NCBI RefSeq assembly: GCF_000211835.1 | Contig: NZ_AEGR01000048.1 | Coordinates: forward strand, 1-64,000 | Length of the DNA stretch: 64,000 nt | Source of the DNA: Hylemonella gracilis ATCC 19624 | GTDB taxonomy: Bacteria; Pseudomonadota; Gammaproteobacteria; Burkholderiales; Burkholderiaceae_C | Reading direction: 5' to 3' | Notes under the pieces: generated by a model | Databases searched by the model: none | Seen by the model: the letters and a program-made list of their open reading frames with translations, nothing else | What the model was told of the DNA's origin: nothing | Program-made: the position numbers and the translations under genes | Shown: in pieces, positions 1 to 9,134 of the stretch | How the letters are laid out: every line of letters starts with the position of its first letter | How positions within the stretch are numbered: the first letter of the stretch is position 1

Positions 1-164
1 GGGGGGGAGCCGCCGATGCCGGGCGGGAAGGGGAGGGCGAAGGCCAGGAATTGGCCCTGCGCGATTACTACGTCGCCCACAGCCCGGGCGCGGGGTTGCT
101 GTGGGTCTACCGGCGCCGCAGCGCGGGCGAGCCCGCGTGGTTTCTGCAAGGCGTGTATGGATAG
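1..164 (+). CDS. imuB: ImuB-type Y-family polymerase-like protein, C-terminal end only
   Basis: The frame running from base 3 to the TAG at 162-164 encodes a C-terminus ending ...LLWVYRRR, then GEPAWFLQGVYG. That is the usual tail of the ImuB / DNA polymerase Y family protein encoded directly upstream of dnaE2 in bacterial mutasome operons. ImuB lacks catalytic polymerase residues and bridges DnaE2 to the beta clamp during damage-induced mutagenesis (family knowledge). Only about 53 residues are visible and the start lies outside the window. The stop overlaps the likely ATG of dnaE2 (ATGGATAG), which suggests translational coupling. Identification rests on the tail motif plus the downstream dnaE2. 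Confidence 0.8.
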   Translation, partial: GGAADAGREGEGEGQELALRDYYVAHSPGAGLLWVYRRRSAGEPAWFLQGVYG

Positions 165-3100
165 CAGCGGCGCTCGCAGTCCCATGCCCAGGGTCATCCC
201 CCTGCGCACACCCGTGGGCCGACCCATGGCAACGGCGGCCCGCGCGGTCTTGCCGGCCTACGCCGAGCTGCATTGCCTGAGCAATTTCAGCTTCCAGCGC
301 GGCGCATCGAGCGCGGAGGAGCTGGTGGCGCGCGCGCATGCGCTCGGTTACAGCGCGCTGGCGATCACGGACGAGTGCAGCATGGCTGGCGTGGTGCGCG
401 CGCACGTCGAGGCCCAAAAGCTGGGACTGAGCCTGCTGATCGGCACGGAGTTGCGCGTCAACGTCGATGACCAGACCCACTTCACCCTGGTGCTGCTGGC
501 GCGCAGCCGCGTGGGTTATGGGCAGTTGTGTGAGCTGATCACCCAGGCGCGCGGCCACACCGTGACGGCGCGCGAACGCGAGCGCGGCCTGCGCTACCAG
601 CAGCGCATGGACGGCTGGCCCCTGGAGCTGGACCGCCATGAGCTGCTGGCCCTGCTGGTGCCCCAGCGCGACGGCTTGCAGCCCGAGGCGCCGGGCTTCG
701 CGGCGCGGCTGGACGCGCAGTTGCAGTGGCTGCGCGCGCGCTTCGCGCCCCATGGCTGGCTGGCGGTCGAACTGCTGCACGGTCTGGACGATGAGCGCTG
801 GCTGCGCGAGCTGCAGGCCGCGGGGGCGCGTTGCGGCGTGCCCCTGGTGGCGGCGGGCGGGGTGCACATGCACGTGCGCTCGCGCAAGCCGCTGCAGGAC
901 GTGATGACCGCCATCCGCCTGGGCCGACCCGTGGCCGAGTGCGGCTTTGAACTGCAGCCCAATGCCGAGGCCCACCTGCGCTCGCGCCAGCGATTGGCCG
1001 CGCTCTACCCGGCGGCGCTGCTGGCCGAGACGGTGCGTCTGGCCGGGCTCTGCCACTTCAGCCTGGACGAGCTGAAGTACGAATATCCCGAGGAAGTGGT
1101 GCCCGCCGGTGAGACACCGGCCTCTTACTTGCGCCGCGCCACGCTGGAAGGCGCGCAGACACGCTACCCGCAAGGTGTGCCAACGGCGGTGCGGCGGCAG
1201 ATCGAGCACGAGCTGGCGCTGATCAGCGAGCTGCGCTACGAGAAATACTTCCTCACGGTCTACGACATCGTGCGCCATGCGCGCGATGAGAAGATCCTTT
1301 GCCAGGGTCGGGGCTCGGCGGCCAATTCCGTCGTCTGCTACTGCCTGGGCGTGACCGAGGTGGACCCGGCGCGCACCAGCGTGCTGTTCGAGCGTTTCAT
1401 CAGCAAGGAGCGCAACGAGCCGCCCGACATCGACGTGGATTTCGAGCACCAGCGGCGCGAGGAGGTCATCCAGTACCTCTACACCAAGTACGGCCGCGGC
1501 CGCGCCGCGCTGACGGCCGCCGTGCACACCTACCACGCGCGCGGGGCGATCCGCGACGTGGGCAAGGCCCTGGGCCTGGACGAGGACCTGATCGACGCAC
1601 TGGCCAAGGCCCACCAGTGGTGGGACGGGCGTGAGGTGAACCGCGAGCGCCTGAGCGCGTTGGGCGTGGAGGTGGACAGCCGCCCGATCCGCCTGCTGCT
1701 TGAGCTCACGCGGCCCCTGCTTGGGTTTCCACGCCACCTGTCGCAGCACAGCGGCGGTTTCGTGCTCACGGGCGACAAGCTCACGCGCACCGTGCCCGTG
1801 GTGCCCGCCGCCATGGAGGGGCGCACCACCATCGAGTGGGACAAGGACGACATCGACGCGCTGGGTCTGCTCAAGGTGGACGTGCTGGCCCTGGGCATGC
1901 TCAGCGCCATCCGCCGCACCTTGGACTTCGTGAGCCAGTGGCGTGGCCGACCGTTCCGTTTGCAGGACATCCCGCCCGAGGACCCGCAGACCTACGAGAT
2001 GATCTGCCGCGCCGACGTGGTGGGCGTGTTCCAGATCGAGAGCCGCGCGCAGATGAGCATGCTGCCGCGCCTGCGGCCGCGCTGCTTCTACGACCTGGTG
2101 ATCGAGGTCGCCATCGTGCGTCCCGGCCCTATCCAGGGCGGCATGGTCCATCCCTTCCTGGAGCAGCGCGAGCGCCAGCGGCGTGGTGAGCCCCTGGCCT
2201 TGCCCAATGAAGCCCTGCGCCCGGCGCTGGCGCGCACCCTGGGCGTGCCCATCTTTCAGGAACAGGTGATGCAGATCGCCATCATCGCCGCGGGCTTCAC
2301 CCCCGGCGAGGCCGACCAGCTGCGCCGCGCCATGGCCGCCTGGCGGCGCAAGGGCGGCGTGGACAAGTTCCAGCAGCGCCTGATCGAGGGCATGACGGCG
2401 CGGGGTTACGAGCGCGAATTCGCCGAGGCCATCTTCCGGCAGATCGAGGGCTTTGGTGAATACGGCTTCCCGGAGAGCCACGCGGCCAGCTTCGCGCTGC
2501 TGGTCTACAGCAGCGCGTGGCTCAAGCGTCACGAGCCCGCGGCCTTCCTGGCCGGGCTGCTCAATTCCCTGCCCATGGGCTTCTACGGCCCCTCGCAATT
2601 GGTGCAGGACGCGCAGCGCCATTGCGTGACGGTGCGGCCCGTGGACGTGCTGCACAGCGAGTGGGACTGCACGCTGGAGCGAGAGGAGGGGTACGAAGGG
2701 GACGAAGGGGAACATCGACCCGCCACGCGAGCGGCCGTCCGGTTGGGCTTGCGCCTGGTGGCGGGGCTCAAGCAAGAACGCGCCCATCGCATCGTCGCGG
2801 CCCGCGCTCAGGGGCCGTTGCTCAACACCGAAGACCTCGCCCTGCGCGCCGGGCTCGATGCGCTGGACCTGAATGCCCTGGCCAGCGCCGACGCGCTCAT
2901 GGGCCTGTCGGGTCACCGACGCCAGCAGGTCTGGGATGCCTCGGCCTTGCACGCAGCCCCCGCCTTGCTGCGCGGTGCGCCCGTGCACGAACCGACACTG
3001 GCGCTGCCCGCCGCGCCCGAGGGGGAGGAGATCGTCTTCGATTACGCCGCCCTGGGCCTGACCCTGCGTCGCCACCCCTTGGCCTTGCTGCGCCCGCGTC

Positions 3101-3435
3101 TGTCGCGCCTGGGCGTGCAGACCGCGCAGGACTTGCTGGCCTGGCCGGACGGGCGGCCCGCCCGGGCCTGCGGCCTGGTCTTGGCCCGCCAGCAGCCGGG
3201 CACGGCCAAGGGCGTGGTCTTTGTCACCTTGGAAGATGAAACCGGTTCGGTGCAAGTCATCGTGTGGAAGGCTTTGCGTGACCAGCAGCGCGACGTCTTG
3301 CTGTCCGCACGGCTGATGGTCGTGCAAGGCACCTGGCAGCGCCAGGGCGCGGTGTGCCACTTGATCGCGAAGCATCTGGAAGACCAGACCCCTTGGCTGG
3401 GGCGCCTGGCCACGCAGAGCCGGGATTTCCATTGA
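157..3435 (+). CDS. dnaE2: Error-prone DNA polymerase DnaE2 (ImuC)
   Basis: C-family DNA polymerase III alpha paralogue that performs translesion, mutagenic synthesis in the SOS response together with ImuA and ImuB (family knowledge). From the ATG at 157 it is 1092 residues, close to the usual 1030-1080. The N-terminal PHP domain opens AYAELHCLSNFSFQRGAS. The catalytic aspartates are in PDIDVDF (about residues 423-429) and KVDVLALG (about 573-580). An OB-fold (VVFVTLEDETGSVQVIVW) lies near the C-terminus. The open frame extends upstream to base 16, but that part overlaps imuB. The ATG at 157 overlaps the imuB stop and has AAGG a few bases upstream; ATGs at 184 and 226 are alternatives. The SOS-controlled promoter would lie outside the window. 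Confidence 0.93.
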   Translation: MDSSGARSPMPRVIPLRTPVGRPMATAARAVLPAYAELHCLSNFSFQRGASSAEELVARAHALGYSALAITDECSMAGVVRAHVEAQKLGLSLLIGTELRVNVDDQTHFTLVLLARSRVGYGQLCELITQARGHTVTARERERGLRYQQRMDGWPLELDRHELLALLVPQRDGLQPEAPGFAARLDAQLQWLRARFAPHGWLAVELLHGLDDERWLRELQAAGARCGVPLVAAGGVHMHVRSRKPLQDVMTAIRLGRPVAECGFELQPNAEAHLRSRQRLAALYPAALLAETVRLAGLCHFSLDELKYEYPEEVVPAGETPASYLRRATLEGAQTRYPQGVPTAVRRQIEHELALISELRYEKYFLTVYDIVRHARDEKILCQGRGSAANSVVCYCLGVTEVDPARTSVLFERFISKERNEPPDIDVDFEHQRREEVIQYLYTKYGRGRAALTAAVHTYHARGAIRDVGKALGLDEDLIDALAKAHQWWDGREVNRERLSALGVEVDSRPIRLLLELTRPLLGFPRHLSQHSGGFVLTGDKLTRTVPVVPAAMEGRTTIEWDKDDIDALGLLKVDVLALGMLSAIRRTLDFVSQWRGRPFRLQDIPPEDPQTYEMICRADVVGVFQIESRAQMSMLPRLRPRCFYDLVIEVAIVRPGPIQGGMVHPFLEQRERQRRGEPLALPNEALRPALARTLGVPIFQEQVMQIAIIAAGFTPGEADQLRRAMAAWRRKGGVDKFQQRLIEGMTARGYEREFAEAIFRQIEGFGEYGFPESHAASFALLVYSSAWLKRHEPAAFLAGLLNSLPMGFYGPSQLVQDAQRHCVTVRPVDVLHSEWDCTLEREEGYEGDEGEHRPATRAAVRLGLRLVAGLKQERAHRIVAARAQGPLLNTEDLALRAGLDALDLNALASADALMGLSGHRRQQVWDASALHAAPALLRGAPVHEPTLALPAAPEGEEIVFDYAALGLTLRRHPLALLRPRLSRLGVQTAQDLLAWPDGRPARACGLVLARQQPGTAKGVVFVTLEDETGSVQVIVWKALRDQQRDVLLSARLMVVQGTWQRQGAVCHLIAKHLEDQTPWLGRLATQSRDFH

Positions 3436-3555
3436 GTGGGCCCGCCTCGGCGGAGCAGGGCATGCGAGGCGTGGTGCACGCCCCCATCCTGACCCATGCC
3501 TGACTCTAAGCCCGCCCCATGCAGGGTGCCCCGACCCGGATTGGGGGCCAGGGCT

Positions 3556-4881
3556 TCAAGGCGGGGTCGCGCTCAGCATGCGCCGCTGAGCGGCGCGCTG
3601 ACCGAGGGCGAGGGCGTCGTCCACGCTCAGACGGCCCGTGAGCACGTCCGCGATGCGTTGGCCGACCTCGTCGCCGATCGCCGCGAATTCCGGGATGGTG
3701 ACGAACTGCACACCGAGGTAGGGGCTGGGCAGCAACGTGGCGTTGCGCGGATCGGCCCCGCGGATCGCCGCGAGCTCCTGGCTGGCCCAGGGCGCGGCCC
3801 GCTGGAAGCGCGGGTTGGCATAGGTGGAAATGCGGGTGCCCGCAGGCACCAAGCCCCAGCCACGCAGCGCCGCCACCCGCTCGATGTAGGCGCGCGACGT
3901 GGCCCAGGCCACGAAGGTCTGCGCCGCTTCCGTGTGCGCCGCGTCGATGTCCGAGGGAATGGCCAGGGCCCAGGCCCAGAGCCAGCGCGCGCCCTTGGGG
4001 GTGGTGCCGATGGGGGCCGGCGCGAAGCCAACCTGCTGCGCATGCGGGTTCTGCTCGGGATCGGCCAGAAAGCCTGCTGCCACGGTGGCATCGACCCAGA
4101 TCGCGCACTGTCCGGCCAGGAACAGTGCCAGGTTCTCGTTGTAGCCGCGTTGCACCGCGTCTGACGGGCCATGGCGGCGCAGCAGGTCGACGTAGAGGCT
4201 GACCGCGTCGTGCCAGGCCCGGCTCTGCAACTGCGGCCGCCATTGCATGTCGAACCACTGAGCCCCATGCGTGTTGGCGATGGTGGTGAGCAGGGACATG
4301 TTCTCGCCCCAGCCCGCCTTGGCACGCAGGCAGATGCCATGCACCTTGTCCTGCGGGGCATGCAGCCGGGCCGCGAAAGCGGCGATGTCCGACCAAGTTG
4401 GTTGCGCGGGCATGGTCAGTCCGGCACGGGCGAAGAGGTCCTTGCGATAAAACAGCATGGAGCTTTCGCCATAAATCGGCGCTCCGTACAGCCGGCCTTG
4501 GTGTGAGAGTCCTTCCCGGATGTTGGGCAGCAGATCCTGGGTGTCCAGTTCCGGCGTGGCACGGATGGGCGTCAACCAGCCCTGGCGTGCCCAGATCGGC
4601 ACTTCGTACATGCCCACCGTCACGACGTCGAACTGTCGCCCCTGGGTCGCGATGTTGCTGCTGACCGCCTTGCGCAACTGGGCTTCGCTCAAGGTGACCC
4701 AGCGGATCTGGATGTCTGGATGGGCGCGCTCGAATTCAGGGCTCAGCGCAGCCATCTGCAGCATGTGCCCGTTGTTGACCGTCGCGACCACCACGGTGAT
4801 GGCGCCCCCTGCCAGCGGCGCCATCACGCCGAAGAGCAGCGCACCCAGACGCGCCCAGACGGCGGCGGCGGGCCGGATCAT
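3556..4881 (-). CDS. ABC-type extracellular solute-binding protein (sugar family 1)
   Basis: A 441-residue periplasmic binding protein of the sugar type (SBP_bac_1 / MalE-like fold). Residues 1-27 look like a signal peptide with a hydrophobic core and an AGGA-like cleavage region. The mature part starts ITVVVATVNNGHM and has the family pattern of a binding cleft followed by GYNENLALFLAGQCAIWVDA. Its ATG overlaps the stop of the upstream GGDEF/EAL gene (ATGA), so the two are very likely co-translated. No permease or ATPase gene lies nearby. The protein may therefore serve an ABC importer encoded elsewhere, or act as a periplasmic sensor for the coupled c-di-GMP enzyme; the latter is inference. 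The ligand cannot be deduced. It converges on dnaE2 with 120 bp between them. Confidence 0.85.
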   Translation of the reverse strand: MIRPAAAVWARLGALLFGVMAPLAGGAITVVVATVNNGHMLQMAALSPEFERAHPDIQIRWVTLSEAQLRKAVSSNIATQGRQFDVVTVGMYEVPIWARQGWLTPIRATPELDTQDLLPNIREGLSHQGRLYGAPIYGESSMLFYRKDLFARAGLTMPAQPTWSDIAAFAARLHAPQDKVHGICLRAKAGWGENMSLLTTIANTHGAQWFDMQWRPQLQSRAWHDAVSLYVDLLRRHGPSDAVQRGYNENLALFLAGQCAIWVDATVAAGFLADPEQNPHAQQVGFAPAPIGTTPKGARWLWAWALAIPSDIDAAHTEAAQTFVAWATSRAYIERVAALRGWGLVPAGTRISTYANPRFQRAAPWASQELAAIRGADPRNATLLPSPYLGVQFVTIPEFAAIGDEVGQRIADVLTGRLSVDDALALGQRAAQRRMLSATPP

Positions 4882-7800
4882 GCGCGTCTTTCCACTGCCT
4901 GTTCCTGGCCTCTGCCGCCTTGCGCCAACAGGCTGGCTTCAAAAGCCTCCACGGCTTGCGGTCGTCCGAACAGATAACCCTGAAACGCCTGGCAACCTTG
5001 TTCCACCAGGAAGTGGTGCTGTGCCTCGGTTTCCACGCCCTCGGCGATGACGTCAAGCCCCAGGCCCCGGCCCATGGCGATGATGGTTTGCGCCACCATG
5101 GCGTCGCGATGGCTGGCTGGCAGGTCGTCGATGAAGGACTTGTCGATCTTGAGCTGGGTCAGCGGCAGCTTGGTCAGGTAATTGAGCGAGGAGTTGCCGG
5201 TGCCGAAATCGTCCAGCGAGATCATGAAGCCGCAGGTGCGCAGGGCCTGCAGCTTGCTCATGGAGACATCGAACTCGTCGATGGCGGTGCTCTCCGTCAC
5301 CTCGAGCTTGAGCTTGTCGGCCGGGATGCCCGCGCGCCGAATTTTCGAGACGACGTCGTCCACGAAGGTCGGCGATTTGAACTGACGCGGGCTGATGTTG
5401 ACCGCCATGGTCAGATGGTGCGTCTCGGGACGATCAGCCCACCGGGCCAGTTGGTGGCAAGCCGTGGACAGCGCCCATTGCCCGATCGGTTCGATCAGTC
5501 CGGTCTCTTCGGCCAAGGGAATGAAATCCGAAGGAGGCACCAGCCCGCGGCGCGGATGGGCCCAGCGCACCAGGGCTTCCGCGCCCAGAGGCTGACCCTG
5601 CGCATCCACCTGCAGCTGGTAGTGGAGCACCAACTGCTCGCGCTCGATGGCTTCGCGCAACTCATGCTCGAGGTCGCGGCGGCGATTGATCTCGGTCTGC
5701 ATCGCCTCCTCGAAGAAGCGCACGGTGTTGCGTCCTTCCTTCTTGCACTTGTACATCGCCAGCTCGGCTTGGCGCAGCAGGGTGCCTGGATCGGAGCGCG
5801 GGCCAGACGACAGGGTGATGCCCACCGAAGCGGTACAGACGAGGCGATGTCCGTCCAGCATCACCGGGGCTTCGATGGTGCGCCGTACGGACTCGGCGAG
5901 CGCTTGGGCGCGTTGGGCTGTTTCCTGCCGGTCCGGGCCCAGGTGCTGCGCGACGATCACGAAGCTGTCGCCGCTGAAGCGCCCGACGGTGTCTCCCTCG
6001 CGTGCGATCAGGCTGATGCGCCGCGCCATTTCGATCAGCAGCTGATCGCCAATCACATGGCCGAGGGAGTCGTTGACTTTCTGGAACAGGTCCAGGTCGA
6101 TCATCATCACGGCGTCGGCGGTGGGTGATTCGAGGTCTTGATCCAGCAGGTGGCTCCTCATGCGATCCTCGATTTGCAGCCGGTTGGGCAGGTTCGTCAA
6201 GGGATCGAACAACCTCAGCCGCTCGGCCAGCGCCCGCGCGTCGCGTTCCGCGGTGATGTCCTGGAGGTTGCCGATGTACCGCAGGGTCCGGCCCCCTGCG
6301 TCGGTCACTTCCGTGATGGTCAGGCGCGCCGTGTAGAGGTGGCCCTGTCGATGGCGGTTCACCACTTCGCCATGCCAGTGACCCTCCCGCTTGAGCGCGG
6401 TCCACAGCGCCTGATAGAAGGCCGGTTCGTGCAATCCGGATTGGAGCAGCTTGGGTGTCTTGCCAATCGCTTCCTCGGGTGTGTACCCACTGATCCGGGT
6501 GAACGCGGAGTTCACGCGTTCGATGACGCCGTTGGCGTCCGCAATCATCATGCCGTCGTGACTTTCAAAGGCCACGGAGGCGATCCGCAATTCACGCTCC
6601 GCGCGCCGCCGCTCGGTGATGTCGCGCCCAATGGTCAGAATGCCCGCGGGCGCGGCTTGGGCATCGTGCACCAGCACCTTGACCATCTCAAGGTTGCGCG
6701 TGCTCCCGTCCTGGGCTTTGAAGGTGGTTTCGTACTGCAGTGGCTTGCCGCCGTGCAGAACCTCCTGGTCATGACCGCGGATGAAGTGCACGAAGTCGGG
6801 GTCGTCGAGCAACTGCTCGTCGGTCTTGCCCAGCAGCTCCTCGCGCCCGAGCTTGAGCAGTTCAAGCGCGCCAGCGTTGCAGTCCAGGTAGACCCCTTGC
6901 GGGCTCTTGAGCATCATGGCGTCCGGGCTGCTTTCGATGATGGCGCGCAACAGCGCCCGTTCCACGCGCAGTTGCTGCGCCGCCGCCTCCAACTGTTGGT
7001 GCTTGTACCGGATTTCCGCCGTCCTGTGCTTGACCGAACGCCGCAGCAGGCGAATCCACAGACCACCCGCCGCACCCAAGCCCAGCACCAGCAGCACGGC
7101 CATCATGGCGATGCGCAAATAGGGGCGGTACTGGAAGGGCTGACTGAACCATTTGTCGCGCAGCAGAGCGCGCTCTTCGGGGCTGATCAGGCGCATGCCC
7201 CGCTCGACCCGCTCGAAGGTCGCGACGTCGCCCCGGTTGACGGCCCAGTGGAACTGTCCCTCGTAGAGCTGGAACGCTCGGCCAAAATTCAGCTGCTCTC
7301 GATGCAGGTAGAGATAGTAGTTGGCGGGCTCATCGTCCATGCAGAACATCTTGATTTGCCCGGCCTTCGCCGCTGCCAGGATGCTCTGGTAATTCGGGTA
7401 CGCGGCCAGGTCAGACACCCCTCGGCTCGCCAGCGCGTCCACGCAAGCGTCGCCGCGTTGCACCCCGATCGTGAACCCACCGAGTGAGGCCGCGTCATGG
7501 ATGCCCTGGATGGAGCTGTCCACGTAGATGCTGACGGGCAGCGTGGCATAGGGCTGGGAGAAGTCGTAGAGCTGCTCGCGCACTGGCGTGCGGAACATAA
7601 TGTCGATCACATCGGCTTCGCGGTCGCGGATGGCCCGCTGTGCCTGCGACCACTCAATGGCCCGCAGGTCCACGCGGATCCCGGTCTTGCTCTCCCACAA
7701 TCGCCACAGATCGACGATGTAGCCCTCGGCCTGACCGTCGGCGCGCAAGACGACATAGGGCGGGTAGTTGTTGTCGGTGACGACGCGAAGGACAGGCTCC

Positions 7801-7883
7801 GCATGCGACACCGTGGACACGCTGATGGTCAGCAACACCCACGCCCATCGCCGTGTCGGCAAAGGCCTTGCGCATGCAGTCAC
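4878..7883 (-). CDS. Membrane c-di-GMP enzyme: periplasmic SBP_bac_3 sensor - TM - PAS - PAS - GGDEF - EAL
   Basis: A 1001-residue signalling protein. Domains in order: signal peptide (1-28), periplasmic SBP_bac_3 domain (about 30-250, with TDNNYPPY near its start), one membrane helix (about 255-281), two PAS domains (about 310-425 and 435-550), GGDEF (about 555-725) and EAL (about 740-985). The cyclase signature is SGDSF at 637-641 instead of GGDEF, so cyclase activity is doubtful. The inhibitory-site RxxD (628-631) is intact five residues upstream. The EAL domain keeps EALVRW (769-774), EVTES, DDFGTG (891-896), KIDKSF and AEGVET, so phosphodiesterase activity is likely. The start is GTG; no in-frame ATG precedes the signal peptide. 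It is the first gene of a two-gene unit with the solute-binding protein. c-di-GMP breakdown tuned by a periplasmic ligand is inferred. Confidence 0.92.
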   Translation of the reverse strand: MTACARPLPTRRWAWVLLTISVSTVSHAEPVLRVVTDNNYPPYVVLRADGQAEGYIVDLWRLWESKTGIRVDLRAIEWSQAQRAIRDREADVIDIMFRTPVREQLYDFSQPYATLPVSIYVDSSIQGIHDAASLGGFTIGVQRGDACVDALASRGVSDLAAYPNYQSILAAAKAGQIKMFCMDDEPANYYLYLHREQLNFGRAFQLYEGQFHWAVNRGDVATFERVERGMRLISPEERALLRDKWFSQPFQYRPYLRIAMMAVLLVLGLGAAGGLWIRLLRRSVKHRTAEIRYKHQQLEAAAQQLRVERALLRAIIESSPDAMMLKSPQGVYLDCNAGALELLKLGREELLGKTDEQLLDDPDFVHFIRGHDQEVLHGGKPLQYETTFKAQDGSTRNLEMVKVLVHDAQAAPAGILTIGRDITERRRAERELRIASVAFESHDGMMIADANGVIERVNSAFTRISGYTPEEAIGKTPKLLQSGLHEPAFYQALWTALKREGHWHGEVVNRHRQGHLYTARLTITEVTDAGGRTLRYIGNLQDITAERDARALAERLRLFDPLTNLPNRLQIEDRMRSHLLDQDLESPTADAVMMIDLDLFQKVNDSLGHVIGDQLLIEMARRISLIAREGDTVGRFSGDSFVIVAQHLGPDRQETAQRAQALAESVRRTIEAPVMLDGHRLVCTASVGITLSSGPRSDPGTLLRQAELAMYKCKKEGRNTVRFFEEAMQTEINRRRDLEHELREAIEREQLVLHYQLQVDAQGQPLGAEALVRWAHPRRGLVPPSDFIPLAEETGLIEPIGQWALSTACHQLARWADRPETHHLTMAVNISPRQFKSPTFVDDVVSKIRRAGIPADKLKLEVTESTAIDEFDVSMSKLQALRTCGFMISLDDFGTGNSSLNYLTKLPLTQLKIDKSFIDDLPASHRDAMVAQTIIAMGRGLGLDVIAEGVETEAQHHFLVEQGCQAFQGYLFGRPQAVEAFEASLLAQGGRGQEQAVERRA

Positions 7884-8324
7884 GATGCCCCCTACGCTGG
7901 AAGATGTGAAGCCACTCCGCGGGACCAGAGCGCCAGCCAGCCGGCCGCAGTTGGATCGCGCTGGCGTGCTGGGACCCTATCAAATCACAGCGCTCAATCG
8001 CAAGGCCCCGCCGTACGTCAAACAAAACATGCATTCCTGCCCAAAAGCGGAACTTTTTGGCGGAATACAGCAATTGCCGCGATCCATGGGCCTGGGGCAT
8101 GTATGCCCTGTCAGCGCCACAGACAAGCACAAGACTTGCTTGGCCAATGAGCTGAGGCGCAAAAGTGCCGCTTTGGAACAGATGTTTCTGGATGTGTCGA
8201 TAACTCGAGAATAGTCGGGAATACCCGGTCCACATAGTCCGCTCACCGAGTTCTTGTCCTGACGAAGGTAGGGGAGAATGAGGGTTGGCATGACTGAAAA
8301 AACTGAATTCGGCTAGGGAAAAGA
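7884..8324. other. Intergenic region between divergent signalling and PAP2 genes
   Basis: This 441-bp stretch separates the GGDEF/EAL gene (minus) from the PAP2 gene (plus) and should hold both promoters. Its base composition is less GC-rich than the neighbours, especially 8000-8300. A short hairpin, CGGG-AATA-CCCG, lies near 8216-8228. I see no convincing sigma70 pair and no ORF with family features; open frames crossing it are shadows. Confidence 0.5.
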
Positions 8325-9134
8325 ATGCGCGTCACGTTCCTCTCCTCCATGGTCCCCAGACTGCGCCGTGCGCGTCATCGGGAACTGCTGCATCTGGTCG
8401 GATTTGTCCTGGCCTTGGCGCTGCTGTTTGGCTTGTGGCCGACGCTGGATTTGACGGTCAGTGGCTGGTTCTACGCGGGGGAAGGCCATTTCCCGGCCAA
8501 GCAATGGGCTTGGGTGCGGGCGATCTATGACTACCCAAAAGTGGGGCAGTGGATCGTCGTGGCTGCCTTGCTGGTGTTCCTTTTGGGGCGCTTCTTACCG
8601 GGGCGCTGGCGCGTCACACGCGCTTGGCGGCGGCGTTGTCTCGCACTGCTGCTGGCGGCCGCACTGGGGGTTGGATGGCTGGTGCATGACGTCGTGAAGG
8701 AAATCACGAACCGTCCGCGTCCGAATCAGACGCAGGTTTTCGGTGGCGAGTACGCCTTCGTGCCGATGCTGGGCCACGGTGCGCAATGCGTGGACTGCGT
8801 TTCCTTTGTCAGCGGTCATGCGGCCGGCGGCTTTGTCTACATGGCCTGGGGCATGTGGGGAGCGCCCGCGACGCGTCGTCGCTGGCGTGGCATTGCTTGG
8901 CTCGCGGGCGGTGTGCTGGGTGGCGCTCGCATCCTGCAAGGTGGACATTTCCTGAGCGATGTGCTGTTCTCGGCCGTTGTGATCTGGCTGTGCTGTTGGC
9001 TGATGCGCGAACTTTGGCTTCGCCTCGCATGCTGGCGGCGGTCACGCAAGGCGAAATCTGAAGAAACCAGTGCAGTGGTTTTGCCCGGCGTCTGCAACCA
9101 GGCTCACACGCCCAGTTTGTCGCGCAGGCTGTAA
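8325..9134 (+). CDS. PAP2-family membrane phosphatase
   Basis: A 269-residue integral membrane protein of the PAP2 (phosphatidic acid phosphatase type 2) superfamily. The three motifs are visible in order: KEITNRPRP (motif 1, K-x-RP), SFVSGHAAGG (motif 2, SGH with the catalytic His) and ARILQGGHFLSDV (motif 3, R-x5-H-x3-D). About five to six hydrophobic helices surround them. Family members dephosphorylate lipid substrates such as undecaprenyl pyrophosphate, phosphatidylglycerol phosphate or lipid A; the substrate here cannot be decided. The ATG at 8325 follows an AGGGA ribosome site. The 3' end overlaps the convergent puuB-like gene by 31 bp. Confidence 0.85.
   Translation: MRVTFLSSMVPRLRRARHRELLHLVGFVLALALLFGLWPTLDLTVSGWFYAGEGHFPAKQWAWVRAIYDYPKVGQWIVVAALLVFLLGRFLPGRWRVTRAWRRRCLALLLAAALGVGWLVHDVVKEITNRPRPNQTQVFGGEYAFVPMLGHGAQCVDCVSFVSGHAAGGFVYMAWGMWGAPATRRRWRGIAWLAGGVLGGARILQGGHFLSDVLFSAVVIWLCCWLMRELWLRLACWRRSRKAKSEETSAVVLPGVCNQAHTPSLSRRL

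Noticed and set aside
9104-9134. The 31-bp 3' overlap of PAP2 and puuB genes as a regulatory antisense element
   Set aside because: Short convergent overlaps are common in compact genomes, and nothing else marks the site.
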